NCBI RefSeq assembly: GCF_022965805.1
Contig: NC_133103.1
Span: 28,324,329 to 28,388,328 of the forward strand
Length of the DNA stretch: 64,000 nt
Reading direction: 5' to 3'
Source: Primulina eburnea
Lineage: Eukaryota; Streptophyta; Magnoliopsida; Lamiales; Gesneriaceae
Position 1 is the stretch's first letter; each line of letters begins with the position of its first letter. Positions 1-11,771 of the stretch are shown here, piece by piece. The notes beneath the pieces are model-generated. The model was not told the origin of the DNA and made no database searches. It was given only the letters and a program-made list of their open reading frames with translations. Both the position numbers and the translations under genes were made by a program.

Positions 1-600
1 GTCTAGAGGCGCCAAGTGGATAGTGCCGCGCGGTACTCCTCTGGGTCACTGCATCCACTACAAGAACAGACGTGGACCAAAAATGTCCCGGATCACCGAA
101 GCCCTCCCGACCCGTCGGCCACTGTGTACTCTCGGTGTCCATGCGTCCACAAGACAAGACAGGGCTGAGCGGCCCCACAAGATATAGCTTATCTCGAAAG
201 AGATACAGCTCAACAGTAAAGGCTATCTCGAAGGAGATACGGCTCAACATGAAATGCAACATGCATCATACAGCGTGACATAATAGCATGCATTATATGA
301 CATATATCAATGCACCACATAATCATGCAACACATATAAGAATGTATACTCGACCAGGATATCTCGGATAGTACTTTCGTACCTCAAACCAGCAGATCCT
401 AACAATCAGTCCTAGACTCACGCCTGCGTCCGCAGTCAGCCCACTGGTGCCGCTAGCTCCAAACTAGAGCACAGCTCCGCTACAACACTAGTAGCTCCCC
501 GCTAGTGCCCGAACCTCGGAAAAAGACTAGAACCTGTCAGAAACGACTGAAATGCTCTGGAACACTCTGAAATGGCGAGTCACAAATGAAGCCTCGCGCC

Positions 601-610
601 TCTATTTATA
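601..610 (-). promoter_or_regulatory. TATA box of the LTR promoter
   Basis: The minus strand reads TATAAATAGA, a very good plant TATA box, followed by a GC-richer stretch. It sits about 370 bp into the minus-strand LTR, just after the dyad minisatellite, where the U3/R border of an LTR promoter is expected. Function is inferred from sequence and position. Confidence 0.6.
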
Positions 611-613
611 GCC

Positions 614-924
614 AATGTTCGGACGCTCCGATCCACTTCGGAAGCTCCGATCTGGTACACTTCGGACGATCCGAACCCACTTCGGACGATCCGAACCCTG
701 CATGTCTTCCACGAGTACAGCCACCTGTCCCGGACGATCCGAGTCTTGATCGGACGATCCGAACCCTTCCACGTGTCCAGACACCTAGCTCGGACGATCC
801 GAACCCTGATCGGACGATCCGAACCCTTCCACGTGTCCAGCCACCTGTCTCGGACGGTCCGAACCCACTTCGGATGATCCGAACCCTCTTCGGACGATCC
901 GAACCTGGTTCGGTCTTTCCGATC
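614..924. repeat. CpG-rich dyad minisatellite, about 12 copies
   Basis: About twelve copies of a 13-bp motif close to TCGGACGATCCGA recur at uneven 20-40 bp spacing, often followed by ACCC. Each copy has 5-bp inverted arms (TCGGA / TCCGA) around a 3-bp centre. Longer copies of a spacer (CTTCCACGTGTCCAG) repeat too, so part of the array grew by duplicating larger units. It lies 60-370 bp from the LTR start and directly before the TATA box in the direction of transcription. Confidence 0.85.
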
Positions 925-980
925 CCACCGAAATATAATTAATCCAATAATTAACTCAAATTAGGAATCGGGTTACTACA

Positions 981-2947
981 TTACTGAGAAGTATGATAAA
1001 ATGGGGTCTGTCCCCATCACTAACATCAACCCAGGGCAATCGTAAAAGATCTCCTCTACTAGTGCTAATGCTCCATCTATGAACATGATAGTATAAGTGC
1101 TTTCCTCATACGGCTCCTCACTCAGAAGTACGATGGATGCCATGTTGCCCTGATTATCAATCACACACAGAAGATAATCGCCCCGAGGGGTAAGCAATAG
1201 CCCAGTATGAAAATACCGAAATAAAAACAACATGAATTGTAACGAATGATACATGTATGCAATGCATGATCAGGGTATATACACATGCACGGGAAATAAG
1301 TATAGCGGAAGCTGCACAATCAGTAAATGTAGCAAATAACAGCTCAATCAACAGGCAAGGCTCGGCTACACTGCCGTAGCGACCACTCCTCCCCAGTCTA
1401 CTACCGTGTGCCGGTCAGCTCGCCCAGGACTACGGACGTACTGCGCCTTATCGGCCTACAACATCTCTCGGGCTAGTCGCAGCTCCGTACCATCCAAACA
1501 ATCTCCTCGAATCCAAACACCATGTCGAAGGAAGTAAAAACTGGAATCGAGGCACAATATGCAATGCAATGTCATGTCATGCATCAGTGCTACATATATA
1601 GAAAATAAGTGTGTGTAAAATATTTTTGTTTTAGTGCATCGATGTTGTGTAATGTCACAAATATTAATCCATGTAAACAATTTAATGTCATGTAATTCAC
1701 GTTCAACAAATATCAAACTTTACAAATACCTGTTGTATGTTACCCGGTAATAACATACCTTATTATGAATTTATTTCAACGAGTGGAATTTAGATCCGTA
1801 AAATCCTTGATCTATTATATAGAAAAGAATAGATAAATTTTAACTCCATTTACTTGGCTAACACTAGACACGTTAAATATAATTTGATACAATTTCAATT
1901 CAAACAACTTCAACAATAAATCTTTTAATTCATCTAATTAAAATTGAGATTCAGTAAATTTTCGTAATTCATAATTCCAAATTGTATATATTATATAATG
2001 TTATAGTCTTGCAAAATAGTCATGAAACTCAATTTATTAAATCACATAAAATTATAAATGTTCCTGATTATTATAATTATTCATTCTCAACTCAAGATTC
2101 ATGACTTGTAATTCCAATATCATCAAAAGTCCAAAATAACAGTAAGGTATGAACACCCATTCTTAAATAATTTCTTAAATTCTTGTACAATGACATTAAG
2201 CAAAACATGTAATTGGATTGGCTCTTACATAAACTAGTAAGTTATATAAATATTCAACATTTAGTACACGAAATACACTAATGATTTCAAACATAAAGGT
2301 TGGAAAAAAAGTGATTCAATTGCTAAATACTTAGTATTTCTACACATACATTTAACAGCTTATATATATGTGTATGTGTACTAAATTTCAATAGTTGGCA
2401 CATTATCATATATATTTATGGTAAGAAAATAAAAGTAATTTATGAAACCTTTCTTACCTTTCCCGAGACCTACAAGTGATGCTGGAGAATTTCTTCAGTG
2501 TATTATTATTGTTGGCTTATTATTAAAGTTTTAAGAGTTCAGTTCTTCAAAACAAAATTTACTTGAAAACATCTTCTTATATAGTTGCAATCTCCTTGTT
2601 TATTTCCTTCGATACCAAGTTTCAAGGATGCAAACAAAACTAATCATTTTGGAAGCAAGTTGCATTCTAGCAATTACTTAAGTGAAATTTGTTTTCACTA
2701 TTTCACTTCTTGGAATAATATATTAGTATAGTTATATTATATTATTTTTACCCTTATCTTATCATTTAATTTAAATGTTATATTTATTTTATAATACATA
2801 TATGTATAGTGGCTACGTGCTTGGCTTTCTTCCATACATGTATATTTTAATATGAAAAATATATATACATATAATTATTTTACATTCTTAACTTAGTTTT
2901 GGATATTTTATTCTAATTGATGTGACAATAAATTTCAAGGCCTTACA
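981..2947 (-). mobile_element. LTR A (3' LTR of copy A), truncated by the insertion at 980
   Basis: It matches LTR B from 8102 onward and LTR C from 15271 onward, with small differences (a 3-bp insertion near 1661, a 2-bp loss near 2196). Its right end reads CCTTACA, so the minus-strand LTR starts TGTAAGGCC; a start 4 bp further right (TGAGTG) is also possible. The first 428 bp seen in LTR B are missing here because they lie beyond the inserted LTR. The sequence is AT-rich and non-coding. Confidence 0.85.
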
Positions 2948-2951
2948 CTCA

Positions 2952-2961
2952 TCCTCCCTTT
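2952..2961 (-). promoter_or_regulatory. Polypurine tract of copy A
   Basis: The minus strand reads AAAGGGAGGA just before the 3' LTR. This is where plus-strand DNA synthesis starts in LTR elements. It follows a decayed form of the TTCGAGGACGAAAT stretch that lies before the tract in elements 3 and 5. Confidence 0.7.
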
Positions 2962-3040
2962 AAATAGATTTTGTCCCGAAATCGAAATGGTAATAATGTT
3001 ATGACCATGTATTTGCAACAAATAACAATAAAATTCATAC

Positions 3041-3403
3041 CTAATTGAACAACTGAGGATATAACTGGCGCATTCTACTCTCTAATTCCCAAGTAGACTC
3101 TCCAAATCCATGACGAGACCATTGAACACGTACTAGGGTAATTGTTTTGTTACGCAAAATTTTTTCTTTCTGATCCAAAATACAAATTGGTTGCTCGACA
3201 TATGCTAGAGTTGGGTCTAATTCAACTTCATCTGGCGGCAGAACATGATTTGGATCTGGTTCATACTTTCGTAGCATGGAAACATGAAACACATTATGAA
3301 TTCTTGATAATGCTGGTGGTAATGCCAACCGATATGCCAAACTTCCCACACGTTCTAGAATTTCGTATGGACCAATGTAGCGCAGTGATAATTTTCCTTT
3401 CAT
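3041..3403 (-). pseudogene. Integrase tail: GPY/F-like segment and chromodomain-like end, copy A
   Basis: This is the C-terminal end of a Ty3 integrase. It starts in a GKLSLRYIGPYEIL segment, the GPY/F-like module, followed by HNVFHVSMLRKY and a chromodomain-like end (VRVQWSRHGFGESTWELE, then MRQLYPQLF) at a natural stop. In chromoviruses this tail binds chromatin and steers insertion. The apparent Met start is internal: the frame belongs to the pol polyprotein, whose preceding 380 bp contain stops. Nearly identical to 10161-10523, with one Val/Phe change. Confidence 0.85.
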
Positions 3404-3784
3404 GCCGAATCGAACCTTTCCTCTGAATGGTGAAATTTTTAGGAATACCCGATCTCATTTATTGAATTCAAGCGGCCTTCGTCGTCGATCTGCATAACTC
3501 GCTTGTCGGTCTTGAGCAGAATTTATTCGTTTTCTAATCAAATGGATTTTATCATTCATTTCCTGTATCAGTTCTGGCCCAGTCAGTTGCTTTTCACCTA
3601 TCTCATCTCAAAATAGTGGTGATCTACATTTTTTTCCATATAAGGCTTCAAATGATGCCATTCCAATACTACGTTGGAAACTGTTATTGTATGAGAATTC
3701 TACAAGTGATAAAGCATCTTGCCATCCAACATGAAAATCCATAATAACAGTGCGAAGCATATCTTCCAGAGTTTGAATAGTTCG
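3404..3784 (-). pseudogene. Integrase C-terminal half with stops, copy A
   Basis: In the pol frame this stretch reads the part of integrase after the catalytic core (VEFSYNNSFQRSI, then FEALYGKKCRSPLF), so it is decayed coding sequence and not a spacer. Stops interrupt it near the CRSPLF motif and before DRVFLKISPF. Copy B carries the same damage at 10524-10904. Confidence 0.75.
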
Positions 3785-5557
3785 TTAAGACTGGCCGTCA
3801 GTTTGTGGGTGATATGCAGTACTCATAGCCAATCTTGAACCTAATGCTTCTTGAAAACTTACCCAAAATTTCGAAGTAAATCTGGGCTCTCTATCAGAAA
3901 CAATGGTGACAGGAATTCCATGAAGTCTCATTATATTGTCAATATAGAGACGAGCCATTTTGCTATAAGTGTATGTCCTTTCGTACGGAATAAAATATGC
4001 AGATTTTGATAGGCGATCCACTATAACCCATATAGAATCACATCCTCTTGAAGAACGAGGTAAATGAGTAACAAAAACCATTGCAATATGCTCCCAATTC
4101 CATTTCGGAATTTCGAGACTTCGAAGGAGTCCTCCGGGTTTCTTCCTCTCAGCTTTGACTTGTTGACATGTGAGACATCTAGACACGAATTCAGATATTT
4201 CTTTCTTCATTCTTTTCCACCAAAACTGGAGTTTCAAACATGCATACATTTTCTTTCCTCCTGGATGGATACTGTAACGGCTGCAATGGGCCTCCTCTAA
4301 AAGTTCTAGTCGCAAACCTGATTTTTCAGGAACAACTAGACGACCATTTAATCGTAGGGAATCATCGGCAACTATTTCAAATCCTGATTTGTGGCCATTG
4401 AGGACCAACTGTCTGGATTTCAGAATTTGTGCATCAGTCTTTTGTGCCTCCTTAATCCGAGAAATTAATTCGGGCTCAATCTGTACCGCAACAACATTGA
4501 CGTGCTCATCATTAATAATGATATTCCATCCCGATGTATAAATATCTTCATGAAGTTGTGAAATTCGGACTGAAGTCATAATGACATCTTGGACTTTTCG
4601 ACTGAGTGCATCAGCTGTGACGTTCACTTTTCCAGACTGATACTGATTCTCACAATCATAATCTTTAAGAAGGTACATCCATCTGCGTTGTCTTATATTC
4701 AGGTCCGACTGAGAGAATAAATACTTCAGGCTTTTTTGGTCGGATAGGATCACAAACTTTTCTCCACATAAATAGTGACGCCAAATTTTTAAGGCAAACA
4801 CAATGGCAGCTAATTCTAGATCATGAACTTGATACTTGCTCTCGTGGGGTTTTAGCAGCCGAGAAGCGTAGGCAATCACTTTTCCGTGTTGCATCAAAAC
4901 ACAACCTAAGCCCTTTAATGATGCATCCGTGCAAAGAGTGAAACCACCCGAACCAGATGGAAGAGTAAGAACTGGTGCAGTGGTCAATCTCTTTTTCAAC
5001 TCAAGAAAACTTGATTCACATTCATCAGACCAAATGAATTTCACATTTTTCTGTGTTAGGCGGGTAATCCGTTTAGCGATTTTTGAAAATCCTTCGATGA
5101 ATCGACGGTAATAACCAGCTAAGCCCATGAAACTTCGAATTTCAGGAACATTTGTTGTTCTAGACCAATTAATCATTGCTTCTACTTTGCTTGGATCAAC
5201 TGAGATCCCAAACCGTAATATGACATGACCTAAGAACACCACACGATCTAGCCAAAACTCACATTTTGACAATTTAGCATAAATTTGTTCTTTGCGAAGT
5301 ATTTGTAGGACAATTCTCAAGTGTTCAGCGTGTTCCTCTTCAGATTTTGAATATACTAAAATATCATCAATAAAAACGATAACAAATTGGTCAAGAAATT
5401 CCTTGGATATGCGATTCATTAGATCCATAAATACTGCTGGAGCATTTGTAACACAAAATGGCATTACCAGGAATTCAAAATGACCGTATCTTGTCTGGAA
5501 TGTTGTCTTTGGTATATCTTCGTTTCGTACTCGCAATTGATGATAACCGGAACGCAA
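3785..5557 (-). pseudogene. Ty3 pol: RT (partial), RNase H and integrase core, copy A
   Basis: A 590-residue open frame without a true start; the apparent Met lies inside RT. Visible in order: RT with [13 protein letters not shown] and FIDD motifs (residues about 62-65); RNase H with Asp about 211 (TDAS), Glu about 248 (HDLEL), Asp about 273 (SDQKS, where His is usual) and Asp about 316; integrase zinc finger with its His pair ([11 protein letters not shown]) and Cys pair (CLTC, about 460-463); integrase core Asp about 513 (IVDRLSK) and about 554 (VSDREPRF). The frame ends at TAA exactly where the catalytic Glu of the GQSER motif is expected. RT motif A with its first catalytic Asp is missing upstream, so the enzyme is dead. 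Copy B has an additional stop inside RNase H. Confidence 0.92.
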
Positions 5558-5744
5558 ATGGGTACTTGTTCTTTATAGTAGCTTGGTTCAGTTGTCGATA
5601 ATCAATGCACAACCGCATTGAACCATCTTTCTTGCGTACGAACAACACTGGGGCTCCCCATGGTGATACACTGGGTCTAATGTAGCCTTTATTCAGTAAT
5701 TCTTGCAACTGTTCCTTCAACTCCTTTAATTCTAAAGGGGCCAT
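5475..5744 (-). pseudogene. RT N-terminal part, copy A, frameshifted
   Basis: This contains the start of Ty3 [18 protein letters not shown], then [18 protein letters not shown] and [18 protein letters not shown]. After KYP the coding jumps to RSGYHQL in another frame: the LPRIDDLF...FSKID segment has been deleted, taking motif A and its catalytic Asp. Residues after KYP in this frame (FAFRLSS...) are out-of-frame reading. Upstream it is cut off from protease by a stop at 5780. Confidence 0.85.
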
Positions 5745-5779
5745 TCGGTATTAGAAATAGGAGTTGTCCCAGAATTTAA

Positions 5780-6715
5780 TTATATCGAGAATTCTATTTC
5801 CCTTGTTGGAGGAAATTCGGGTATTTCGTCGGGAAAAATATCTTGAAATTCATTCACAACTGGGATTTCAGACGATGTTGATTCTACTTTCTCGGTGTCG
5901 ACAGTATACACAAGGTATCCTTCGTTCCATTGGGATAATAAATGTGACATTTCCAAGGACGATATCAGGGGAATTTTGGCACGTGAACCCTTGTCATAGA
6001 AATTCCATTTTGTCCCAAAGTTAGGACGAAAACGGACTATTCCATGAAAACAGTCAATGGTTGCACGATATATTGTCATTGTATCCATCCCTACTATACA
6101 ATCAAAATCATGCATCAGTAGAATAATAAGGTTCAAATGTAGTTCATTATCTTCACAATTCAACACACAATCCAGTATCATTCGAGTAGACATGATGATC
6201 TTGCCCATCGGAGTAGCAACCGAAATTGATGTAGGTAGTAAAACAGGAATCAAAAAATGTGATGTACTGAATGATTCAGAAATGAATGAATGGGATGCAC
6301 CAATGTCAAATAATACTCGTGCAAGATAACCAGAGACAAAGCAATTACCTGCTATGACACTTCCTGGAGCCTCCTGAGCTTGGTCTTCAGTAAGTGCAAA
6401 AACACGGGCCTGGGGTTGGCTTGAGAAATTACGACTTCCCGAGGTTTGTTGCGGTGGTGCATATGACTGCTGCAAGGATTTGGCAGATGCTGTACCTCTT
6501 CCGGTACTAGATCCTCCACGAAATCCTCCTTGGAATGGTTGTGAAATATTTTTCTTGGATGGGAAAACCCTTGCATAATGACCTTCCTGACCACATTCCC
6601 GACAAGAGCCATAAACCCCGACACATTGTTCACTAAAATGCCTGCCTCCACAACGGTCACTATAGGGACCAGAATAAGTTGTTATTTGAGATTCACCCTG
6701 TTTGAAGATAACCAC
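5780..6715 (-). pseudogene. Gag zinc knuckles and aspartic protease, copy A
   Basis: This frame overlaps the end of gag but is shifted by one base. It holds a first knuckle (normally CX2CX3HX4C; here the first Cys is Ser: SDRCGGRHFSEQC), then a second CX2CX4HX4C knuckle whose last Cys is Phe (CRECGQEGHYARVF). Next comes a Gln/Ser-rich linker and the protease: FDIGASHSFIS, where the expected Asp-Thr-Gly is Asp-Ile-Gly, and later DFDCIVGMD. It ends with [17 protein letters not shown], the usual lead into RT, then a stop. All these changes are also in copy B. Confidence 0.88.
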
Positions 6716-7469
6716 TAGAATTAGAAGAAACTGATCCAGATTCCTTGAACATCTTTCCTTTAGCTTTCAAATTTTTTTGGGTGGTTAATCTGTTATCGGT
6801 AGGAACAAACGAAGCACTTCCCCTCTTAAGTCCAGCTTCTGCATTTTTTGCGCTTTCGACTGCCTCCACAAATCCAGTAGGTAGTCCCAACACGACATAA
6901 GTATAAATGTTGTTGTTTATTCCATTCACGAAACGATTATATTTTGCTTTTGGGTTTGCTGCCACATGTGGTGCGTATTTTAGCATTGCAGTAAAAGTAG
7001 AGGCATATTCAGCTACAGACATATTCCATTGTCGTAGGCTGTTGAACTCATTCTCTTTTTTGGTATAGAAAGATGGTGGAGAAAATTGTTCAGTGAATTG
7101 AGTTTTGAAGACAGTCCAACTTACCTCGATTCCTTGTTCATCAAGTCCCATCTTGGCGGCTTCCCACCAATCTCTCGCACGATCCTTCAGTTGGTATAAT
7201 GCAAGCTTATACTTTTGATTATCAGTATATTCCATTAAACTGAACAGGTACTCAATATCTTTAAGCCATGATTCAGATTTTTCAGCATCCTCAGTACCAA
7301 AGAATCTTGTGGGACGCAATTTTCGGAATCTTGAAACAATCTCATCCATCGTGATTTGTACAAATTGATCAACAAACTGCTCCACTGGATTTTCTTCTGT
7401 CATAGGAGTTTCTATATATATCCTAGGACGACCACGACCGCCTCCACTTCCTCGTCCTCTTGTAGCCAT
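6693..7469 (-). pseudogene. Gag capsid region, copy A
   Basis: The 258-residue frame starts MATRGRGSGGGRGRPR, a basic Arg/Gly-rich N-terminus, a likely true start 187 bp after the primer site. The Ty3 Gag core follows: KLRPTRFFGTEDAEKSESWL, LKDRARDWWE, VSWTVFKTQF, FYTKKENEFNSLRQ and FVNGINNNI. The frame breaks just before the zinc knuckles, which lie one frame over. Such chromoviruses usually have one long gag-pol frame, so this is probably a lesion; a programmed shift is less likely. Confidence 0.88.
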
Positions 7470-7656
7470 CTATAAAGGCCAATAAATAAATATATACACA
7501 AGAAATATTATCAATGTACTATATAAATCTACAAACATAAAATATATAGGTGCATAAAGGCAATTAATTAATTTTCACGTAACTCTCGTGAGACCATAAG
7601 CTTATGGAAGCATTTCCACCTATACTTCGATACTTTGAGCAATTTCCCAGTTATTT

Positions 7657-7668
7657 GCTCTGATACCA
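7657..7668 (-). promoter_or_regulatory. Primer-binding site (tRNA-iMet), copy A
   Basis: The minus strand reads TGGTATCAGAGC, complementary to the 3' end of initiator Met tRNA, five bases after the LTR end (TG...CA boundary at 7674). This places LTR B as the 5' LTR of copy A. Confidence 0.9.
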
Positions 7669-7673
7669 CTAAG

Positions 7674-10067
7674 TGTGGGTCCCTTGATTCTCAACAATAA
7701 TTATCATATATTATTTTATTTAATTACCGTTTTAACTTAGCAGCGGAGAATGAAATTTTAAAATTTAATGTCAACGTGGGCCCAGACAGTTCGTTTCAAA
7801 AGATATTCAATATTATATAGTATAAAAATATAATACGTATAATTATTAGCTGAGACACTGAAATTAACATGTTTACTAAATTCATATAAATATTTATATT
7901 GTTAATATTTGTCTTTAACCAAAACGCATATCATCCCTGATTAGTTCAACGTCATACCATTTTACATATTAGTGCTCGAATAAATATTACATAACAAAAT
8001 ATACCGAGCCTAATTATATATATATATATATATTTGTGCATCTTTATTTTAGCTCCTCCCTCACAGCATCTGAATCGGCCCGTATACTGACCAAGTCACC
8101 CTTACTGAGAAGTATGATAAAATGGGGTCTGTCCCCATCACTAACATCAACCCAGGGCAATCGTAAAAGATCTCCTCTACTAGTGCTAATGCTCCATCTA
8201 TGAACATGATAGTATAAGTGCTTTCCTCATACGGCTCCTCACTCAGAAGTACGATGGATGCCATGTTGCCCTGATTATCAAACACACACAGAAGATAATC
8301 GCCCCGAGGGGTAAGCAATAGCCCAGTATGAAAATACCGAAATAAAAACAACATGAATTGTAACGAATGATACATGTATGCAATGCATGATCAGGGTATA
8401 TACACATGCACGGGAAATAAGTATAGCGGAAGCTGCACAATCAGTAAATACAGCAAATAACAGCTCAATCAACAGGCAAGGCTCGGCTACACTGCCGTAG
8501 CGACCACTCCTCCCCAGTCTACTACCGTGTGCCGGTCAGCTCGCCCAGGACTACGGACGTACTGCGCCTTATCGGCCTACAACATCTCTCGGGCTAGTCG
8601 CAGCTCCGTACCATCCAAACAATCTCCTCGAATCCAAACACCATGTCGAAGGAAGTAAAAACTGGAATCGAGGCACAATATGCAATGCAATGTCATGTCA
8701 TGCATCAGTGCTACATATATAGAAAATAAGTGTGTGTAAAATATTTTTGTTTTAGTGCATCGATGTTGTGTAATGTCACAAATAATCCATGTAAACAATT
8801 TAATGTCATGTAATTCACGTTCAACAAATATCAAACTTTACAAATACCTGTTGTATGTTACCCGGTAATAACATACCTTATTATGAATTTATTTCAACGA
8901 GTGGAATTTAGATCCGTAAAATCCTTGATCTATTATATAGAAAAGAATAGATAAATTTTAACTCCATTTACTTGGCTAACACTAGACACGTTAAATATAA
9001 TTTGATACAATTTCAATTCAAACAACTTCAACAATAAATCTTTTAATTCATCTAATTAAAATTGAGATTCAGTAAATTTTCGTAATTCATAATTCCAAAT
9101 TGTATATATTATATAATGTTATAGTCTTGCAAAATAGTCATGAAACTCAATTTATTAAATCACATAAAATTATAAATGTTCCTGATTATTATAATTATTC
9201 ATTCTCAACTCAAGATTCATGACTTGTAATTCCAATATCATCAAAAGTCCAAAATAACAGTAAGGTATGAACACCCATTCTTAAATAATTTCTTAAATTC
9301 TTGTACAATGACATTCTAAGCAAAACATGTAATTGGATTGGCTCTTACATAAACTAGTAAGTTATATAAATATTCAACATTTAGTACACGAAATACACTA
9401 ATGATTTCAAACATAAAGGTTGGAAAAAAAGTGATTCAATTGCTAAATACTTAGTATTTCTACACATACATTTAACAGCTTATATATATGTGTATGTTTA
9501 CTAAATTTCAATAGTTGGCACATTATCATATATATCTATGGTAGGAAAATAAAAGTAATTTATGAAACATTTCTTACCTTTCCCGAGACCTACAAGTGAT
9601 GCTGGAGAATTTCTTCAGTGTATTATTATTGTTGGCTTATTATTAAAGTTTTAAGGGTTCAGTTCTTCAATACAAAATTTACTTGAAAACATCTTCTTAT
9701 ATAGTTGCAATCTCCTTGTTTATTTCCTTCGATACCAAGTTTCAAGGATGCAAACAAAACTAATCATTTTGGAAGCAAGTTGCATTCTAGCAATTACTTA
9801 AGTGAAATTTGTTTTCACTATTTCACTTCTTTAAATAATATATTAGTATAGTTATATTATATTATTTTTACCCTTATCTTATCATTTAATTTGAATGTTA
9901 TATTTATTTTATAATACATATATGTATAGTGGATACGTGCTTGGCTTTCTTCCATACATGTATATTTTAATATGAAAAATATATATACATATAATTATTT
10001 TACATTCTTAACTTAGTTTTGGATATTTTATTCTGATTGATGTGACAATAAATTTCAAGGCCTTACA
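7674..10067 (-). mobile_element. LTR B, shared by copies A and B
   Basis: A full LTR of about 2394 bp, TGTGGGTCCC at the left and CCTTACA at the right on the plus strand (minus: TGTAAGG...CCCACA). It is at once the 5' LTR of copy A and the 3' LTR of copy B, the hallmark of a tandem composite. A short (TA)n tract lies at 8014-8033. It is non-coding; a 104-codon open frame at 8061-8375 recurs in LTR C and in part in LTR A, but this is expected of near-identical young copies. Confidence 0.9.
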
Positions 10068-10071
10068 CTCA

Positions 10072-10081
10072 TCCTCCCTTT
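10072..10081 (-). promoter_or_regulatory. Polypurine tract of copy B
   Basis: Same AAAGGGAGGA on the minus strand as in copy A, adjoining the right end of LTR B. Confidence 0.7.
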
Positions 10082-10160
10082 AAATAGATTTTGTCCCGAA
10101 ATCGAAATGGTAATAATGTTATGACCATGTATTTGCAACAAATAACAATAAAATTCATAC

Positions 10161-10523
10161 CTAATTGAACAACTGAGGATATAACTGGCGCATTCTACTC
10201 TCTAATTCCCAAGTAGACTCTCCAAATCCATGACGAGACCATTGAACACGTACTAGGGTAATTGTTTTGTTACGCAAAATTTTTTCTTTCTGATCCAAAA
10301 TACAAATTGGTTGCTCGAAATATGCTAGAGTTGGGTCTAATTCAACTTCATCTGGCGGCAGAACATGATTTGGATCTGGTTCATACTTTCGTAGCATGGA
10401 AACATGAAACACATTATGAATTCTTGATAATGCTGGTGGTAATGCCAACCGATATGCCAAACTTCCCACACGTTCTAGAATTTCGTATGGACCAATGTAG
10501 CGCAGTGATAATTTTCCTTTCAT
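10161..10523 (-). pseudogene. Integrase tail: GPY/F-like and chromodomain-like end, copy B
   Basis: Same 120-residue segment as in copy A, one residue different (YFEQPICIL here, YVEQPICIL in A). The chromodomain-like end VRVQWSRHGFGESTWELE is intact, with a natural stop after PQLFN. Confidence 0.85.
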
Positions 10524-10904
10524 GCCGAATCGAACCTTTCCTCTGAATGGTGAAATTTTTAGGAATACCCGATCTCATTTATTGAATTCAAGCGGCCTTC
10601 GTCGTCGATCTGCATAACTCGCTTGTCGGTCTTGAGCAGAATTTATTCGTTTTCTGATCAAATGGATTTTATCATTCATTTCCTGTATCAGTTCTGGCCC
10701 AGTCAGTTGCTTTTCACCTATCTCATCTCAAAATAGTGGTGATCTACATTTTTTTCCATATAAGGCTTCAAATGATGCCATTCCAATACTACGTTGGAAA
10801 CTGTTATTGTATGAGAATTCTACAAGTGATAAAGCATCTTGCCATCCAACATGAAAATCCATAATAACAGTGCGAAGCATATCTTCCAGAGTTTGAATAG
10901 TTCG
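10524..10904 (-). pseudogene. Integrase C-terminal half with stops, copy B
   Basis: Decayed integrase sequence between the catalytic core and the tail, with the same stops as in copy A. One single-base difference (near 10655) is visible. Confidence 0.7.
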
Positions 10905-11747
10905 TTAAGACTGGCCGTCAGTTTGTGGGTGATATGCAGTACTCATAGCCAATCTTGAACCTAATGCTTCTTGAAAACTTACCCAAAATTTCGAAGTAAA
11001 TCTGGGCTCTCTATCAGAAACAATGGTGACAGGAATTCCATGAAGTCTCATTATATTGTCAATATAGAGACGAGCCATTTTGCTATAAGTGTATGTCCTT
11101 TCGTATGGAATAAAATATGCAGATTTTGATAGGCGATCCACTATAACCCATATAGAATCACATCCTCTTGAAGAACGAGGTAAATGAGTAACAAAATCCA
11201 TTGCAATATGCTCCCAATTCCATTTCGGAATTTCGAGACTTCGAAGGAGTCCTCCGGGTTTCTTCCTCTCAGCTTTGACTTGTTGACATGTGAGACATCT
11301 AGACACGAATTCAGATATTTCTTTCTTCATTCTTTTCCACCAAAACTGGAGTTTCAAACATGCATACATTTTCTTTCCTCCTGGATGGATACTGTAACGG
11401 CTGCAATGGGCCTCCTCTAAAAGTTCTAGTCGCAAACCTGATTTTTCAGGAACAACTAAACGACCCTTTAATCGTATGGAATCATCGGCAACTATTTCAA
11501 ATCCTGATTTGTGGCCATTGAGGACCAACTGTCTGGATTTCAGAATTTGTGCATCAGTATTTTGTGCCTCCTTAATCCGAGAAATTAATTCGGGCTCAAT
11601 CTGTACCGCAACAACATTGACGTGCTCATCATTAATAATGATATTCCATCCCGATGTATAAATATCTTCATGCAGTTGTGAAATTCGGACTGAAGTCATA
11701 ATGACATCTTGGACTTTTCGACTGAGTGCATCAGCTGTGACGTTCAC
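10905..11747 (-). pseudogene. Pol: end of RNase H and integrase core, copy B
   Basis: 280 residues from VTADALSRK (last RNase H Asp) through the integrase zinc finger ([11 protein letters not shown] and CLTC) to core Asp residues in IVDRLSK and VSDREPRF. As in copy A it ends at TAA in place of the catalytic Glu of GQSER. It reads MDFVTHLP where A has MVFVTHLP, so B keeps the family's usual residue there. Confidence 0.9.
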
Positions 11748-11771
11748 TTTACCAGGCTGATACTGAATCTC

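Larger units (their letters stand above)
1..980 (-). mobile_element. Partial LTR of an unidentified retrotransposon, nested in LTR A
   Basis: The plus strand ends in GGTTACTACA at 980, so on the minus strand this is an LTR starting TGTAGTAACCCG, the usual TG start. At 981 the sequence turns abruptly into the LTR shared with 8102 and 15271 (TTACTGAGAAG), so this LTR interrupts LTR A. Its far end lies outside the window, so neither its family nor a target duplication can be shown. It holds a CpG-rich minisatellite and a TATA box (separate entries). No coding region is convincing; open frames across the minisatellite are a by-product of its repeats. Confidence 0.75.

Noticed and set aside
4064..5483. 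Plus-strand frames opposite pol of copy A
   Set aside because: Antisense shadows of the RT-RNase H-integrase frame; they recur in copy B only because the DNA does.
6680..6720. Programmed frameshift between gag and protease of copies A/B
   Set aside because: The shift lies before the Gag zinc knuckles, so normal Gag would lack them; a shared lesion is simpler.
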